Source: Vespula vulgaris (Eukaryota > Arthropoda > Insecta > Hymenoptera > Vespidae). From it: a stretch of 64,000 nucleotides of DNA. This document shows, piece after piece, positions 37,069 through 49,037 of this stretch; position 1 is the stretch's first letter; each line of letters opens with the position of its first letter. The notes beneath the pieces were generated by a model. It was not told the origin of the DNA. It saw only the letters and a program-made list of their open reading frames with translations, and did no database searches. The stretch is from positions 3,718,001 to 3,782,000 of the forward strand of contig NC_066594.1 in assembly GCF_905475345.1 (NCBI RefSeq), read 5' to 3'. A program made the position numbers and the translations under genes.

Positions 37069-39030
37069 TTAGTCGTCGTCGTCGAGGCCGAGAAGCTCCG
37101 GCGGAAGCATTCTGTGTCGACAGCACACCGTCAAGCAAAGAACACGCGCAGCGAGCCGAAACTGAGGACTGAGAGTTCCGAGGACGATCGCCTTCCAAAA
37201 ACCGTTTGTCACCCCTAGCCATACCACGGCAAAGTGTAGAAACGGTACCTGCAGAATACAAAAAGGTTGATGGAAAGATCAAAGAAAAATATGATCGTAT
37301 ACTTCTATGTAAGGGAATAATAAAAAAAAGTCAAATTGTAAATTTCAAAGTTTTCTTGGTAGCTTTTCTTGTGATACTTTACGTACGGTCAATCACAGGA
37401 ATATCTTTTTTCTTTTAATTAAATAACTTTTTCCAAAGCGAAAAAAAAATTTGAAAGTTTGAGTAGGTAAGGAAAAGTTAGTGTGCTGTATGAGGAATGT
37501 TTAAAAGTTAAAAAGAGATTTCTTCTGTTGTGATAGCGATGGAAAAATAAAGGATATACTTTATCAAAAGTTTTTTGTCGAGTATTTTTATAAAAAATAT
37601 TATTGTAAATATTAGTATCGTATACTACATACTTTATAGAATAAGAATTGTGAATTTGCAACATTGAAGATTCGAGCAATAATCTCCATGTAATTTAGAA
37701 AATGCGATGCTTTTTAAGGGCGATTACGTTCTAAATTTTTCACGGTTGACATATTACGTTCTTAAAAAAAAAAGAAAAAAATAGCTACCCATCTTTGAAA
37801 ATTACCATGCGAGGTAAATATCTATATCTACACGTTATTTTCCACCTTTAAGAATTCTCTGTTAACCTACTCCGCCTCTTAAATGGTCTGACCCAAATTT
37901 TCCGAGGTAGTCGTTAAAATTCTTTTCTTTTTATCAAGTGTATCCATTGTATCGTTCTCATTCGTTAAACGTGCGACCATTCGTCTTATAATAGCAAGCT
38001 TTCAATGTGAAAATCTTACAAGTAGCCAAGAATTCGTACAGTGCTCGCTTGTGTATCCAACGAACAAAGGAATAGAGGCAAAAGAGGGAGATGAGAAGAG
38101 AAGAAGAAGAGAGATGAAGCCTTTAAGAGAAAAAAGAAAAAAAAAATGAAAAAAAATGAAACAGTACCTGAGGAGGTCCGTTAATGACAGCATATATTCT
38201 GACTCCTGCATAGGGTGCCCAGGATATCCAGAAAGCCATCACCAGGACGAAGGACATGATGTGGCTCGGGTTACTCAAATTTTCGGAAAGCGCAGTAGCA
38301 TATTCCTTGTCGTGAATCAGTACGCCCGATTTCAGTCGTCTCATCATCGAGAAGATGTAGAAATAGGTATAGACGATGGTGATTACCGATGGTCCTAGTA
38401 CGAGGATCGACAGGGTGATAGTGTAAGCGGCCATGTTGCCCCAATCGAGCATGCAGATGAAAGCCTCGCGATCAAAGATCGGCTTGTTAAAGCCGAGAAG
38501 AGGCGGACAGCACATCATGGCAACGCTGATCCACGTAAAGACCATCCAGCATTGACATCGAGTTTTCGTCTGAACGGTCTCGTATCGGAGTGGTTTCCTG
38601 TAAAGATTATTACAAAATAATTGTCATTATTTTTCTATTAACAGTAGAAAGAATAAAAAGAATTCATAAAAAAAAACTGATCATTTAAATTTGTTAAATG
38701 AAATTGTTATTTGACGATTGGATAAGTCAAGAAAAAATATGTTAGATTCACCTGATGGCTAGGTAACGATCGACGGAAATCCACATGAAGGTATAGACGG
38801 ATACCGCCCAGAGGGTAACTTCGAGATATCCGACCAGACGACACACGATGTCTCCGTAGACCCATCTTCGCACCAAAGCCGGATATACGGAGAGCGGAAC
38901 CACTAGCAGACCGCAAAGAAGGTCCGCTGAAGCCAGCGACAGCAAGTAGTAATTTATCACCTCGGAGGGACCTGTGCGAGGTATTATCTTCTTAGAAACA
39001 TTTTTCAAATGTTGTTGTACTTTTTACAAC

Positions 39031-39070
<40 letters not shown>

Positions 39071-39389
39071 TTATTTATAGGAGAGCAGTATATTACAACA
39101 TGCTGGTATACTGTGAACTCTTGCAATCTCTTACAAAATTATTTATTATTCCACTTGCTTAACTTTCTTTTTTTCCCTCGTTGATAAATTCGTCTAAAGC
39201 TAATACGGTCGAACGCTGTTGCGAATCGTGTAAACTGCATTGCTTTTATCTATGTAGCTCATTGGCCGACAACTTACCACGGAAATTGAGGTATGTGGCG
39301 ATGATGAGGAGATTCGAGAGGATGATGGCGACACAGACCACGAAGATGAGGCCTGCCTGCATGAGAGCCTCCAGCGAGGGCTCCTCCAT
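37069..39389 (-). CDS. Class A G-protein-coupled receptor, GPR52/GPR21-like, complete, 4 exons
   Basis: Exons 39389-39278, 38971-38752, 38597-38168 and 37248-37069 join in phase to 313 aa. The ATG at 39389 is the first after an in-frame TAG and has a good context (GGCGGCATGG). TM1 starts near residue 12, so the extracellular N-terminus is very short. The paired cysteines are Cys81 (TM3 top) and Cys159 (loop 2). DRY is at 105-107 (SVDRYLAIR). TM6 has FWISWAPY at 233-240. The last exon lacks an ATG; it encodes TM7, a cysteine-containing tail (VLCLTVCCRHR) and an Asp4 end. TM7 reads TNGFWKAIVLG where most receptors have NPxxY. The GPR52/GPR21 likeness is from remembered human sequences; these are orphan or constitutively active, Gs-coupled receptors in vertebrates. 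The ligand here is unknown. Confidence 0.9.
39032..39069. repeat. (TA)n microsatellite in GPCR intron 1
   Basis: A pure TA run lies between GPCR exons 1 and 2 (intron 38972-39277). Confidence 0.95.
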
Positions 39390-42300
39390 GCCGCCACCCT
39401 TTCGAGCTGCATCCCCCCACCCGCCCTTCTAACTCCTTTTACCCTTCTTTACGGCCTTCTTTCTTCACGAAACCCTCTCTCTCTCTCACTCTTTCTCTCT
39501 TTCTCTCTTCTTTTCTCTTCTCCTCTTTCTCTCTCTCTCTCTCTCTTTCTCTTTCTCTTTTGCTCGTTCACTCTCTCTTTTCCTCTCTCTTTTTTTCTCT
39601 CGTTTTTCGATCTTCTACGTCCGTCGTTCCACTTGACTCAAACCTTGGAGCCCTTCATGCGATACAGTCCTCGGCAAACGGTTCACATCTTCGACGATCT
39701 TGTTGAAGAATCGATAGAGTAGCATCGCTGTAATGAAAAGCGCGAATTTATTGATGTTTAATAATCGACAAATCGAAGCTGAAATGTTTTTATACACGAT
39801 TATAATATATCAAAAATCACCATCTATTAAAATGATGTAGTCAGAAACAAGATAATGTTTCATATTTCATGTACATAAGAAAGTTGTCAATCAAACAGTG
39901 TAATCGTAAACTGTGGAAGCTAAGAAAGAGGAAGAAAATTCTATTCGTTTGAGAATAAGATGAATTTAAAGAAATCGCTGATATCAAATCGTCTCGTGAT
40001 TTTGATAGAAAAAATCTTCCATACGAAATGATGAACGATGACGAGGTAAATTTTTTTTCGTATTCTTAGGAAAAGCCACGTAGCTTTCTCCTCTTCGCGA
40101 CACGTCGTATGGCTTACACGCGCTTACCCTCCGCAGATATCGACCGCCATTCATAATTTAGCCCAGTCGATTCTGAATGGGGGTATATTATGTAGTATAG
40201 CGTGGCAGATATGTGTTGCCTCCTTTTCTCCGAATTTAAGTGGAACTTCTGGATTTTATACGAAGCCGTATGATCTGTCGTAATATTTCATTTCTAGCGA
40301 ACGTTCAACTAACTTCTTCGTTTTCGATTCAATAATAATCTCATCTTTTCAGATCAAAATTCTATTCACAAAGGAATAGTTTTTAAGATTAACTCCTTAA
40401 CCTCAGATGACGAATCTGATTCGTTATGGTTATTTAATGCCAAATCTAGATTCCATTTATACAAATACACTTGTCATAAGGTTTGTAATATTAATCGCAT
40501 TCATATGAAAGATAATCCGAATTAAATTCTACGTCAAAAGGTTAATTTGGATATAAGAGGACAACTTTTGATAAAACGATTTTGGATTTAAAATCTTTAT
40601 CTAAAATAAATACTTCTTATCGAATTGGTTTTCTCATTGATTTAATTCCTGTACAAGTACAGACTTGGCTAAAAGTTCTGTAGTTTTATTATCTGAGAAA
40701 GGATTAACTTAAAAAGTCTCGAAGAAGAGTAATTGATTTTTATAATAACCCAGCTAGAAAGTTTTGACCAAATCTGTATTAACACTGTGACATTTTGTAG
40801 AAACAAGTAAAAGTTTTCTACTGGAAACGACCATTTCGAGACTTTACTATTTTCCGTTCTTTTCTTTTTTTCTAGGTAAGTGCCTTTTCGTGGTCACGAT
40901 AGGAACGAAATAAATTTGTCGATAACGACTTGTTAAGAAAATCTTCGTGCATGGCGTCACGCGATACTCGCGTCGATCAAATACTGTTATGTGAAAAGCT
41001 GCTTAACGAAGTCTTCGAGGTATAATGTTGAAATTACAAAGTTACTTTACTCCCTTTCTTCTCTTTTCTCTCATTGTAACTTTTTTATCTTGCGAATAGT
41101 CTTCCCTTGCACGTGACTCTATCAAGGTTCTTTATTCAAAGGTAAAATATAGATCGAGCGAATCAGTCCTGTAATTTAAACTTTCATTACCTTCATCTCG
41201 GACAATGAACTCTCAAAAAAGTATTCTCGATTTCAGTTAAGATAAATTTAACTCGAATTCTACCATCTTTCGTTTGCTTATATATTGTACAGGATGCTTA
41301 CACGAATAGTCGTTGGAAAGATTTTTCACCGAAAGATTCTCGGATCATTATCTGCTCCGTTAATGTATCATCAGAAAACAATCGATTGAGAAAGTTATCA
41401 TGTGACAGATAAGAGGTAAGTGATTATTAAAAGATAAGATAGCATGATACGATGTTCCTTGGTAATACAAATATTTTGCATATATTTGCAAATATTCGTA
41501 AAACATTGGCCATTGAGATTATAAAACATGCTGTTAGATAATATAAAAATGAAAGCGGCCATGTTGTACTCTGTAAAATCAAATTAATCTGTATTGTTGA
41601 CGATATTATCTCGGAAATTACTTTAAAAACGCGTTTAATAACTCGATTGGCAAATTATAATAAAATTCTCGAATTACGAGGTATTGTTTTATTTACAGGA
41701 GAAAAATTCCATCGAAATACCGAAGAGTAACAAAGCGAATTCCAACAAGCGGCATCGCTATTCCAGCAAATTTTTGTCCATCGCTTTCTGATCGACGCAG
41801 CGATAAAAGTGCTCGATTGCTGTGAAAGAGCCGCGAAGAAAATTTTTCGTGTATTGCGAGATAAAGCGTTCCTTTGAATACGGCCGATAAGACGTCAACC
41901 ATGATTTCGTGTCCTGCGTGCAGCGATTAAAGTCGAGTAAAAAACCGGCTCGGCGCCAAAGTGCTATTGATGACGGCTCGCCAACGATGCCGCATAAATA
42001 AGAAACCCCTTCGTTAATTGCTCCTTCTTACTTACATTCTACAGCGACGTACGATCGAATTCGTATAATACAGGAAAAAAAGTATGAGGAAAGAAAATCG
42101 AACTTAATCAAGGCACATTTTTTAAAAAGTCCGCAACTATTTCAATTCTTTTTTCTCTCTTCTTTTTGTTTCAAATTCTTTTCATCCGTTTGTTTTACAT
42201 TTGTTTTTTGTTTTCATAGAATAAATCTATTTGCATTAATATTCTTCACACGTGAATTATCTCAGTTATCAGTAATATTCCATTAATTAACCAAACATTT

Positions 42301-43399
42301 GCTGAAAGATGCGCGTGTTCGTAATGTCTTTTGCCTTCATGCTGGCTTGTACGAGGTTCACGCACGCCTTTCTATATATGAATAGCATGCGCTCTTTTCG
42401 TATCGTAAATATCAATTTTCGAACGTTTGCGTTGGAAAGTAGATCAAAGGCAACGTCGAAGGAAAGAAAAGAGGGTGAAAGAGAAAGAGAGAGGAAAATG
42501 TGACAAGGGTTGAGTTGTTGAAGAAGAATGTCAAAGGCAAAATCGGAAGCGATCTAAGCATACGACACGATATACGTACGTATATGCACAGATATAGATG
42601 TTATATACGAGGCTACGTATGTAATATACGCAGAAACAATCAACTTTTTCGTCGAAAAATATTTTACCCGAGACGTGGTAAAGTGATCGATTAATCGATT
42701 CGATAGAATTTTTATCAGGTATTCACTAAAATCGGAATAAAATGGGCTAAAAGAGAGAGAGAGGGAGAGAGAAAAGAAATTCTTTAAAACTCACGTGCCA
42801 GATAATGCAGTCGTAAATTACTTACGAATTGGAACGAGCGATCGAAGATAGAAAATCCCTGCGAATTTGAGAAGAACGAAGAGTTTAGAAGAAGTTAGAT
42901 CTCAGATGTTTCCCGCGGTTTGTCACGAGACCCTTACGAGCTCGTAGACATGCTTTAAAAGAGAAGAAAATATCGGGGGGAGAAAAAGTCGAAGCGAAGT
43001 CGAGTAGGATGGCTCTAGGAGCACGCAGCATCCTAGTGACGATACTCGATGCGGTGAACCGACCAGCCACTGCCATCTTTCTTATTTATTCGTACCTTCG
43101 CGATTTCATCCCGACGACGTCGCTTAGTAGCCTCGTTGTGTTGCTCGAAGCTCCACCGTTCTCGGCCGAGTTTCCGTGCTCGCGCCACTTTTTTTACCCT
43201 CGTGTCAGGGTCTCTCGATGTTCTTTCTCTTTCTCTTTCTTCCTTTTTCTTATTTAGCCAAAAAACTGGATTCCTTTCGGTCTTTCTCTTCTAACACATC
43301 TCTCTCTTTCTCTCTCCCTCTCTCTTTAGATTGGAACTCGATCACGAAGAGAGAAAGAGAAGAGGAAAAGGAGAGGTAGCTTTCAGCCAATAATCTCGA
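39390..43399. other. GPCR 5' flank, no gene seen
   Basis: This lies upstream of the GPCR start codon. A long CT-rich tract (about 39470-39600) sits directly upstream of the ATG and may be part of the 5' UTR or an intron's pyrimidine tract. A well-placed ATG (AAGATGGCAG on the minus strand at 43076) heads a 63-codon frame with no recognisable product. Confidence 0.45.
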
Positions 43400-43950
43400 A
43401 TCCTCTTGAAACTAAAACGGTAGCTCGCTACGCGATCTCTATGCGAGTTTTGCACGCGAGGCACGCACGTCCGTGCATGTTCGCAGTCTCTCGGCTGACC
43501 CGGCCTGGGCTTTACTACTAGCAGAGAATCGAGGGAGAGAAGAACAGCCAAGTTCCTTCCCTTCTTCTCTTCTTCCCTCACCCACCCTCCGTCTCTCTCT
43601 CTCTCTCTTTCTCTCTCTCTCGCTCCGTCTGCCCGGGTGCTTAGGCGTCGATACGCCGACGACGCTTGCGCGCCGCCCTCGGTACACCCTCCCTTACCCC
43701 CTTTCCCAACTACTCATTTTCACAGCGCATTGGCTGCGACTCTGTCGCCGTGCTGGTAGCCCACCCTGCATGAACGCCCGAGTAAGCGCGACCGAGGACC
43801 CAAGGAATCTTTCACGAAATCTCGAGCAGCTATCGCTCGCCTTCCTAGTTCCCTCCTTCCCTTCATTCCTCAACCCTCTTCTCCTATTCGCCTTCTCGCG
43901 ATCGCACGTGCCTTTCGATTCTATCGTTGCTCATAAAATCAATCGAATTA
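43400..43950. other. GC-rich, CT-repeat-containing region, possible CpG-rich promoter
   Basis: This is one of the most GC- and CG-rich parts of the window, with CT runs (43590-43625). Open frames on both strands (up to 160 aa) are mostly Ser, Leu, Pro and Arg from repeat codons and are not called. A promoter or first exon of a neighbouring gene would fit, but no element proves it. Confidence 0.35.
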
Positions 43951-46900
43951 CTTGAATAATTTTTTCTACGATCTACTCACACTTTTAACTCGTAAATTAA
44001 ATGTATAGCGAACTCAAAGTTTAAGTTTAACAGAAGAACGAGCGAAGTTTCACAAGTTTTCATTCTCGTCTTTCTTATAGAGATTAATGGTGAAAAAGTT
44101 TACTGAGAAGAACTTACCAAATCTCTTTTCTCACTCTAGAGTCGAAGTCAATACATTCTTCGAGATAAGTTTCTAACTCTTTTCAGATTTTAATTAAGTC
44201 GATCAACGTAGTTACAACTTTGATGTTCATTGTGTAAATTTGCTATCTTTAATTATCTTCCTTTTTTTTCTTTTTAGAGAGATATTTACAATTAAATATA
44301 TATATTTAAAGGAAACTTAAATTGGTTTGAGAACTATAAAGCCTCTTTCGATCGAGGAGAACTATACGTCTTTACAAATTGGAAGCTTTTAAATTAAATA
44401 TATTCATGATCTTTTGAATTTATCATAGTACAAATGTCACTGAGGAGATTTCTCTTCATTTTTGCTTTGAAAAATAGAGAAAAAAGTATTTAGCGAGGTG
44501 GGCACGTATTTATATATAACGAGCGCGTACTCAATCAAAGAAAACGTTTTATTCATTCCTGAAGTGATTCATTAGATCTTTTTCTCGTTGCTGACCACAA
44601 ATAATTAGTGCGAATTATATAAAAAAATTGCGACTCGTTAAAGCGAAAGTACTTTATACCGAGATAAGAATAGAAAAGAGAAACTCATGTTTATACGTTG
44701 TGAGTAATTCAATTATTTCTTCCTAGCGTCACTCTAAGCACAAGCATGAATAAAAAATACCCTTATTCTAATTCTATTCTTTAATTATTTTTCTTATTGA
44801 TCGGCATTCATCGCTAACGTTCTTTGCTAACATTTGTGATGATCATTTATACAGCCGATGAATAAAGAACGCTAATTTTTCATTTCATATCTCGGTTCAA
44901 GCGATTTTAAACTTTCTTCGCTTTTCATAACTGAGAAAAAAGTTTTATGTTCTCGTCCTCTCTATTTTTTTCCCTTTTTCTGATTGATCCCGATTTTATT
45001 ACTTTAGCTCTTTGCCGTTGAACCTCGAGATATACTCGGCAGTGTACTTACCAGCACGTTTGTATGTCGAGATAGATTTGGCACAAGCGAACGGTTGTTG
45101 CTTAAGAAGTAAACCCTAGATATCTCACGTTACTGCACTACATTTAGATCCCTTTTTAAAATATACATATCAAAATATCAACGAAAGATGAATCTCGACA
45201 AAAAAATTAAAAATAAAGAGTTACGTGGCAATTATTCTTTCGAAGTATGTCATCCATTGTACAAGCAAAAATAATTCCAACCATCGGAGTATAATTCTAA
45301 AAGGGATTATGACTGCAAAAAGTTAACCTTTAAAGGTTATCGTGGAAATTCGACTCTAAACGAATTTTCTTTTAATATTGCTTTAAAACTCGACAACTTG
45401 TAACACAGACTTTGTATATATTTCAGAAAGTAGATCAGGTTATTGCCGTAAAATGTTCTTAATTATTCTAATTATTTTTATTTTTCTAATTCGACGAGAA
45501 ATTTCATTCATTTAACGCGAGTTTAATGCGCACTAATGCGAATTCCTTTTCTGATAGTTTTAAAGAGTTAAAGAAATCGTGATCACGTGCGTGACCATCC
45601 GGAAAAAAAGCTATGCATTTAATATTCCTAATAACGTTCGTTCGATGTAAACGCAAGCTGACGGTACGTCGGAGAATGCAGTGGAATTCCGATGACATAA
45701 AATCGTTGATCGCGGTAATTCGGAACGAGCAAGGCCTCGTGCTGACCTTAGCGAAGCCCCATCCCTGCTGTATTCTATTCAAATCAGATAGGGCCTCCTT
45801 TCATCCGCTCACCTTAGACACGTTGATTAAGTCTCTCCGAAGCTATTTTCGCGTACACTTGATTAGAAGACAAGGGATTCACTTTCACGTTCTTGTCTCG
45901 CTATCAACCTCTTTTGTTACTTCATTCGAATACGTAATGCCTCTTTTGCATTGTATTAGAATATTATTAGCGACAATGAATCGTTTAGAATTCATGTGAT
46001 AATTAGAAAAAAAAAGATAAACGTAGGATCGATCGAATTTTTATTCACAATGAACGATCTAGGAACGATATTTATATATATATATATATTTATATATTTA
46101 TATACATATATATAATATATATATAAATAATTGCGTTTGTTCTTTCTAAACGTGTGGGGAAAAAAAAAGTATAGACGATACAGAGAGACGCATTCGTCAT
46201 CGTTGTGACGCAACGTGGTATAGAGTCACTAAATTTGACACAGATACGTTTCATTCTACATGACTGTGTACTCGTTCGATACGTTGGCTCATTCTGAAAC
46301 CGCGAGCATTGTGCCTTTCAAATTGGCACATCTCTGATATGAAACTTGCGGAGGTTTTCATTGTTGTCTTCGTTGTGCGAGCGAGTGTTCTTCACGCGAT
46401 GCGGACTCTCGAGAGAAGAAACGTTTCGAAAGATAAAAATTGTCGATGGCATTTTGCTGCCGCAATTTTGGCTAAATTTTCAATGATTTTTTGCATCTAA
46501 AATGATCTTTTCCATCATGGTTGTTCGCTCATCGTCATCGTCATAACAACGTCATCGTAGAAGTATGAAATGTCCATCGAAAGTTTTAAAAAGAAGAGAC
46601 ACAGTTGTTTCTCACAGAAATATAGGGACCTCGTAAATATTATCGTGCGACACGTTCATGTCCTAGACCTCTTAAACGCACCAGAGGTTTATCGATCTGC
46701 AGTCGGTCGAGGCAGCCAAGAGTCCAAAAACGCTGGTCGCAGGCGTCGTCGCCATTTGATCTAAAACCGACGACTACCATGACGACCTCGTTGAAGGTCT
46801 CTGCCAAATGATCGTACTGTTTGAAAGCATGTCGAGGACACAAGGAAGGAGTAAAAAGACCGATGGTCATCTTCGTAATCGGTGTTTAGCGATTCTTATA

Positions 46901-47705
46901 GTTTCAAACAAAGGGTTACACAAGCTTAAGAGAATAGTGATACGCTTTATATGTACACATATATGTCGACGATTAGAACGTTAAGGAGAAACTACGATGA
47001 GGAAGAAAGTAAACGAACGAACAAGAAAATAATCAATGATCGTTCTGATCAGCGATGTTCCGCCGAAACAATTCTGTTGTGATATTTCCCATAAATTCTG
47101 CCGCTTCTGGTTACTCTATAATTGATCTGGTGATTCGTTTGGATCGAGGACGAAGATGGCGAGACGTGTGGACCGTCGCCTGTACACAATCGTTTTACCC
47201 GAGTCCTGATGCCGGTTGTTGCCTTGCAATTGTGTTCTTGTCGTAGCTGCCGCTGACAATATTGACCTAGCAAAATACCGTGATGCTGTTTTAATTGCAA
47301 CTGTTGCTGTTTCATTCGCGCTGTCGTCATCGTTTTCGCCGTCGCCGTCGCTGTCGTCGTTCCCGTCGCCATCGTCGTCATCGTTGTTGTCCTCGTTGGC
47401 TTCATTACCACTGACGAAGTTCTTTCTTTCAGTAACGCAATCACCGTCCGTCTTCTTAACAGTCTAAACGGCGATACTGCCAAAATAGCTTTTGTAATTC
47501 GTCTTCTGCAACGCCAGAGTATTACCGCGGTAGCGAACCAAGCGAACCACGGACTGGCCCTAGGATCTGCTGCCGGTTCCTTCGACCAGAGGAATAACAT
47601 CTGAAGAGTACATTAATGTGCACTTCCACGGGCCTCTAACAAAGATGGATCGTAGATTTATTTAGGAGATTATCCTGATTGCCAAATGGTTCTACGATCT
47701 CCCTC
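43951..47705. other. Non-coding stretch with an acidic or basic repeat-derived frame near 47.3 kb
   Basis: No gene is supported. The 183-codon minus-strand frame at 47049-47600 contains a GAC/GGC-type trinucleotide-rich core that reads as Thr/Ala/Met runs in one frame and Asp/Asn/Gly in another. I could not tell which, if either, is coding. Confidence 0.4.
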
Positions 47706-47762
47706 TTAACACGTTCACTGTTCATTACGAACAGTTTCTTTTATGAACAGCGAACACGTTAA
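47706..47762. mobile_element. Tiny TTAA-flanked palindrome, possible piggyBac-like MITE relic
   Basis: TTAA at 47706 and 47759 bracket a 49-base hairpin. The left arm CACGTTCACTGTTCAT matches the inverse of the right arm ATGAACAGCGAACACG at 13 of 16 positions, with a 17-base loop. The arms start CACGTT, as in many TTAA elements. A structured RNA or chance hairpin is also possible. Confidence 0.35.
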
Positions 47763-49005
47763 TATCAGAATGGTGACAAATCTACGATATTATTAACACA
47801 TTGCAGATAGACATTAAGACATCTCATGTTTTTATCTAATACAATGCTAATCAGCTAATAGTTATGTACTTTGATTATCCTCTAACAGGTGATAACAATT
47901 CCTTCTTTTCAGTAAACTTTATATCCTTAATCGTTTATCTAAGTCACATAAATATAATTAGATATAACTACATAGTTATTTAAATATAAAACTAATGTAA
48001 GAAATTTAAGCAAAATTTTTTAATCAGCAATGCATTAATATCGTTAATGCCTTACGTTACGGATATCCGAAATCTCGAGCGGATGTTACAAGTTCTTTTG
48101 AAAGGAAAGTTACTTCGTTCATAATTGGTTCGCTAGTTACAAGAGATTACGGGGTAGTGATTGACTTTGGCCATTAGTGATTGAATTTGGTCAGTAGTGA
48201 TTGAATTTGTCGATCTATATCACTATCGTTGCTCGTTCTCGGAAGTTAGTTGTTGGCGTGAGTTAACGCGATCGATTCAATCTAACCGTTGTACTTTTTC
48301 AAGGTTGTCGAGCGGCAAATCCTTTGATAATTCGTTTAGAGATGCCTGTTAACTGGATGTCAGTATGCCGTGTTTAGACTTTTATGGCTCCATCGTGGGC
48401 GCGAAACGCCTCTCGACGTAGCTTTTGCTCGAGATTTCGTTCCCTTCTTCTTTCTCCCTATTCGAATTGACCCATTTGGCAAAGACCTCTGCGAGGAAGA
48501 ATTCCGCATTAGCCACACGTTTTTACTATCAAGACTGACCTTATATATCCACTCGTTGGCGCGCTGCCTGAAACTGAGAGGTCGATCGACTAGCCGAAAC
48601 ATAGAATGGCCGTGAACAGTGACACGCTGAGAACTGCGTCGGTGGAACCTACGATGGAAGAAAGAGAAGTACATAGTCCTCTCTACTGGTTGTACTTGTG
48701 GAATGAAAACTTTAAAGGGCATGAAGGTTGCGATCATTCTAGACATGTACAACAGTCGTCAAAGTCGCAATGCGTGTCCAAAGAAGTTGAAAGAGATTTG
48801 GTTTCTCGTAATGTACATTCTAAGAAGAAGATACAACAGAAAGAGCCAAGAGTAGAGGACGATGGAAAGGTAGAAGAACGTATTGCATCGTATCGTATCG
48901 GCGAGGAAAAGCGGAAGGAGCACGGAGGTCAAGTACTAGCGGAGAGATACGTTTTATATAGTACGAAAGTGACGGAAAAAGAGAGAGAAATATATATATA
49001 TATAC

Positions 49006-49037
<32 letters not shown>

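Noticed and set aside
43473..43955. 160-codon plus-strand frame
   Set aside because: Its composition is Ser/Leu/Pro/Arg from CT repeats, equally long frames run on the other strand, and it has no motif.
48606..49025. 139-codon plus-strand frame starting MAVNSDTLRT
   Set aside because: The end is coded by an AT microsatellite (YIYIHIHIYI), a 130-codon frame overlaps on the other strand, and no family is recognised. It is not supported without expression data.
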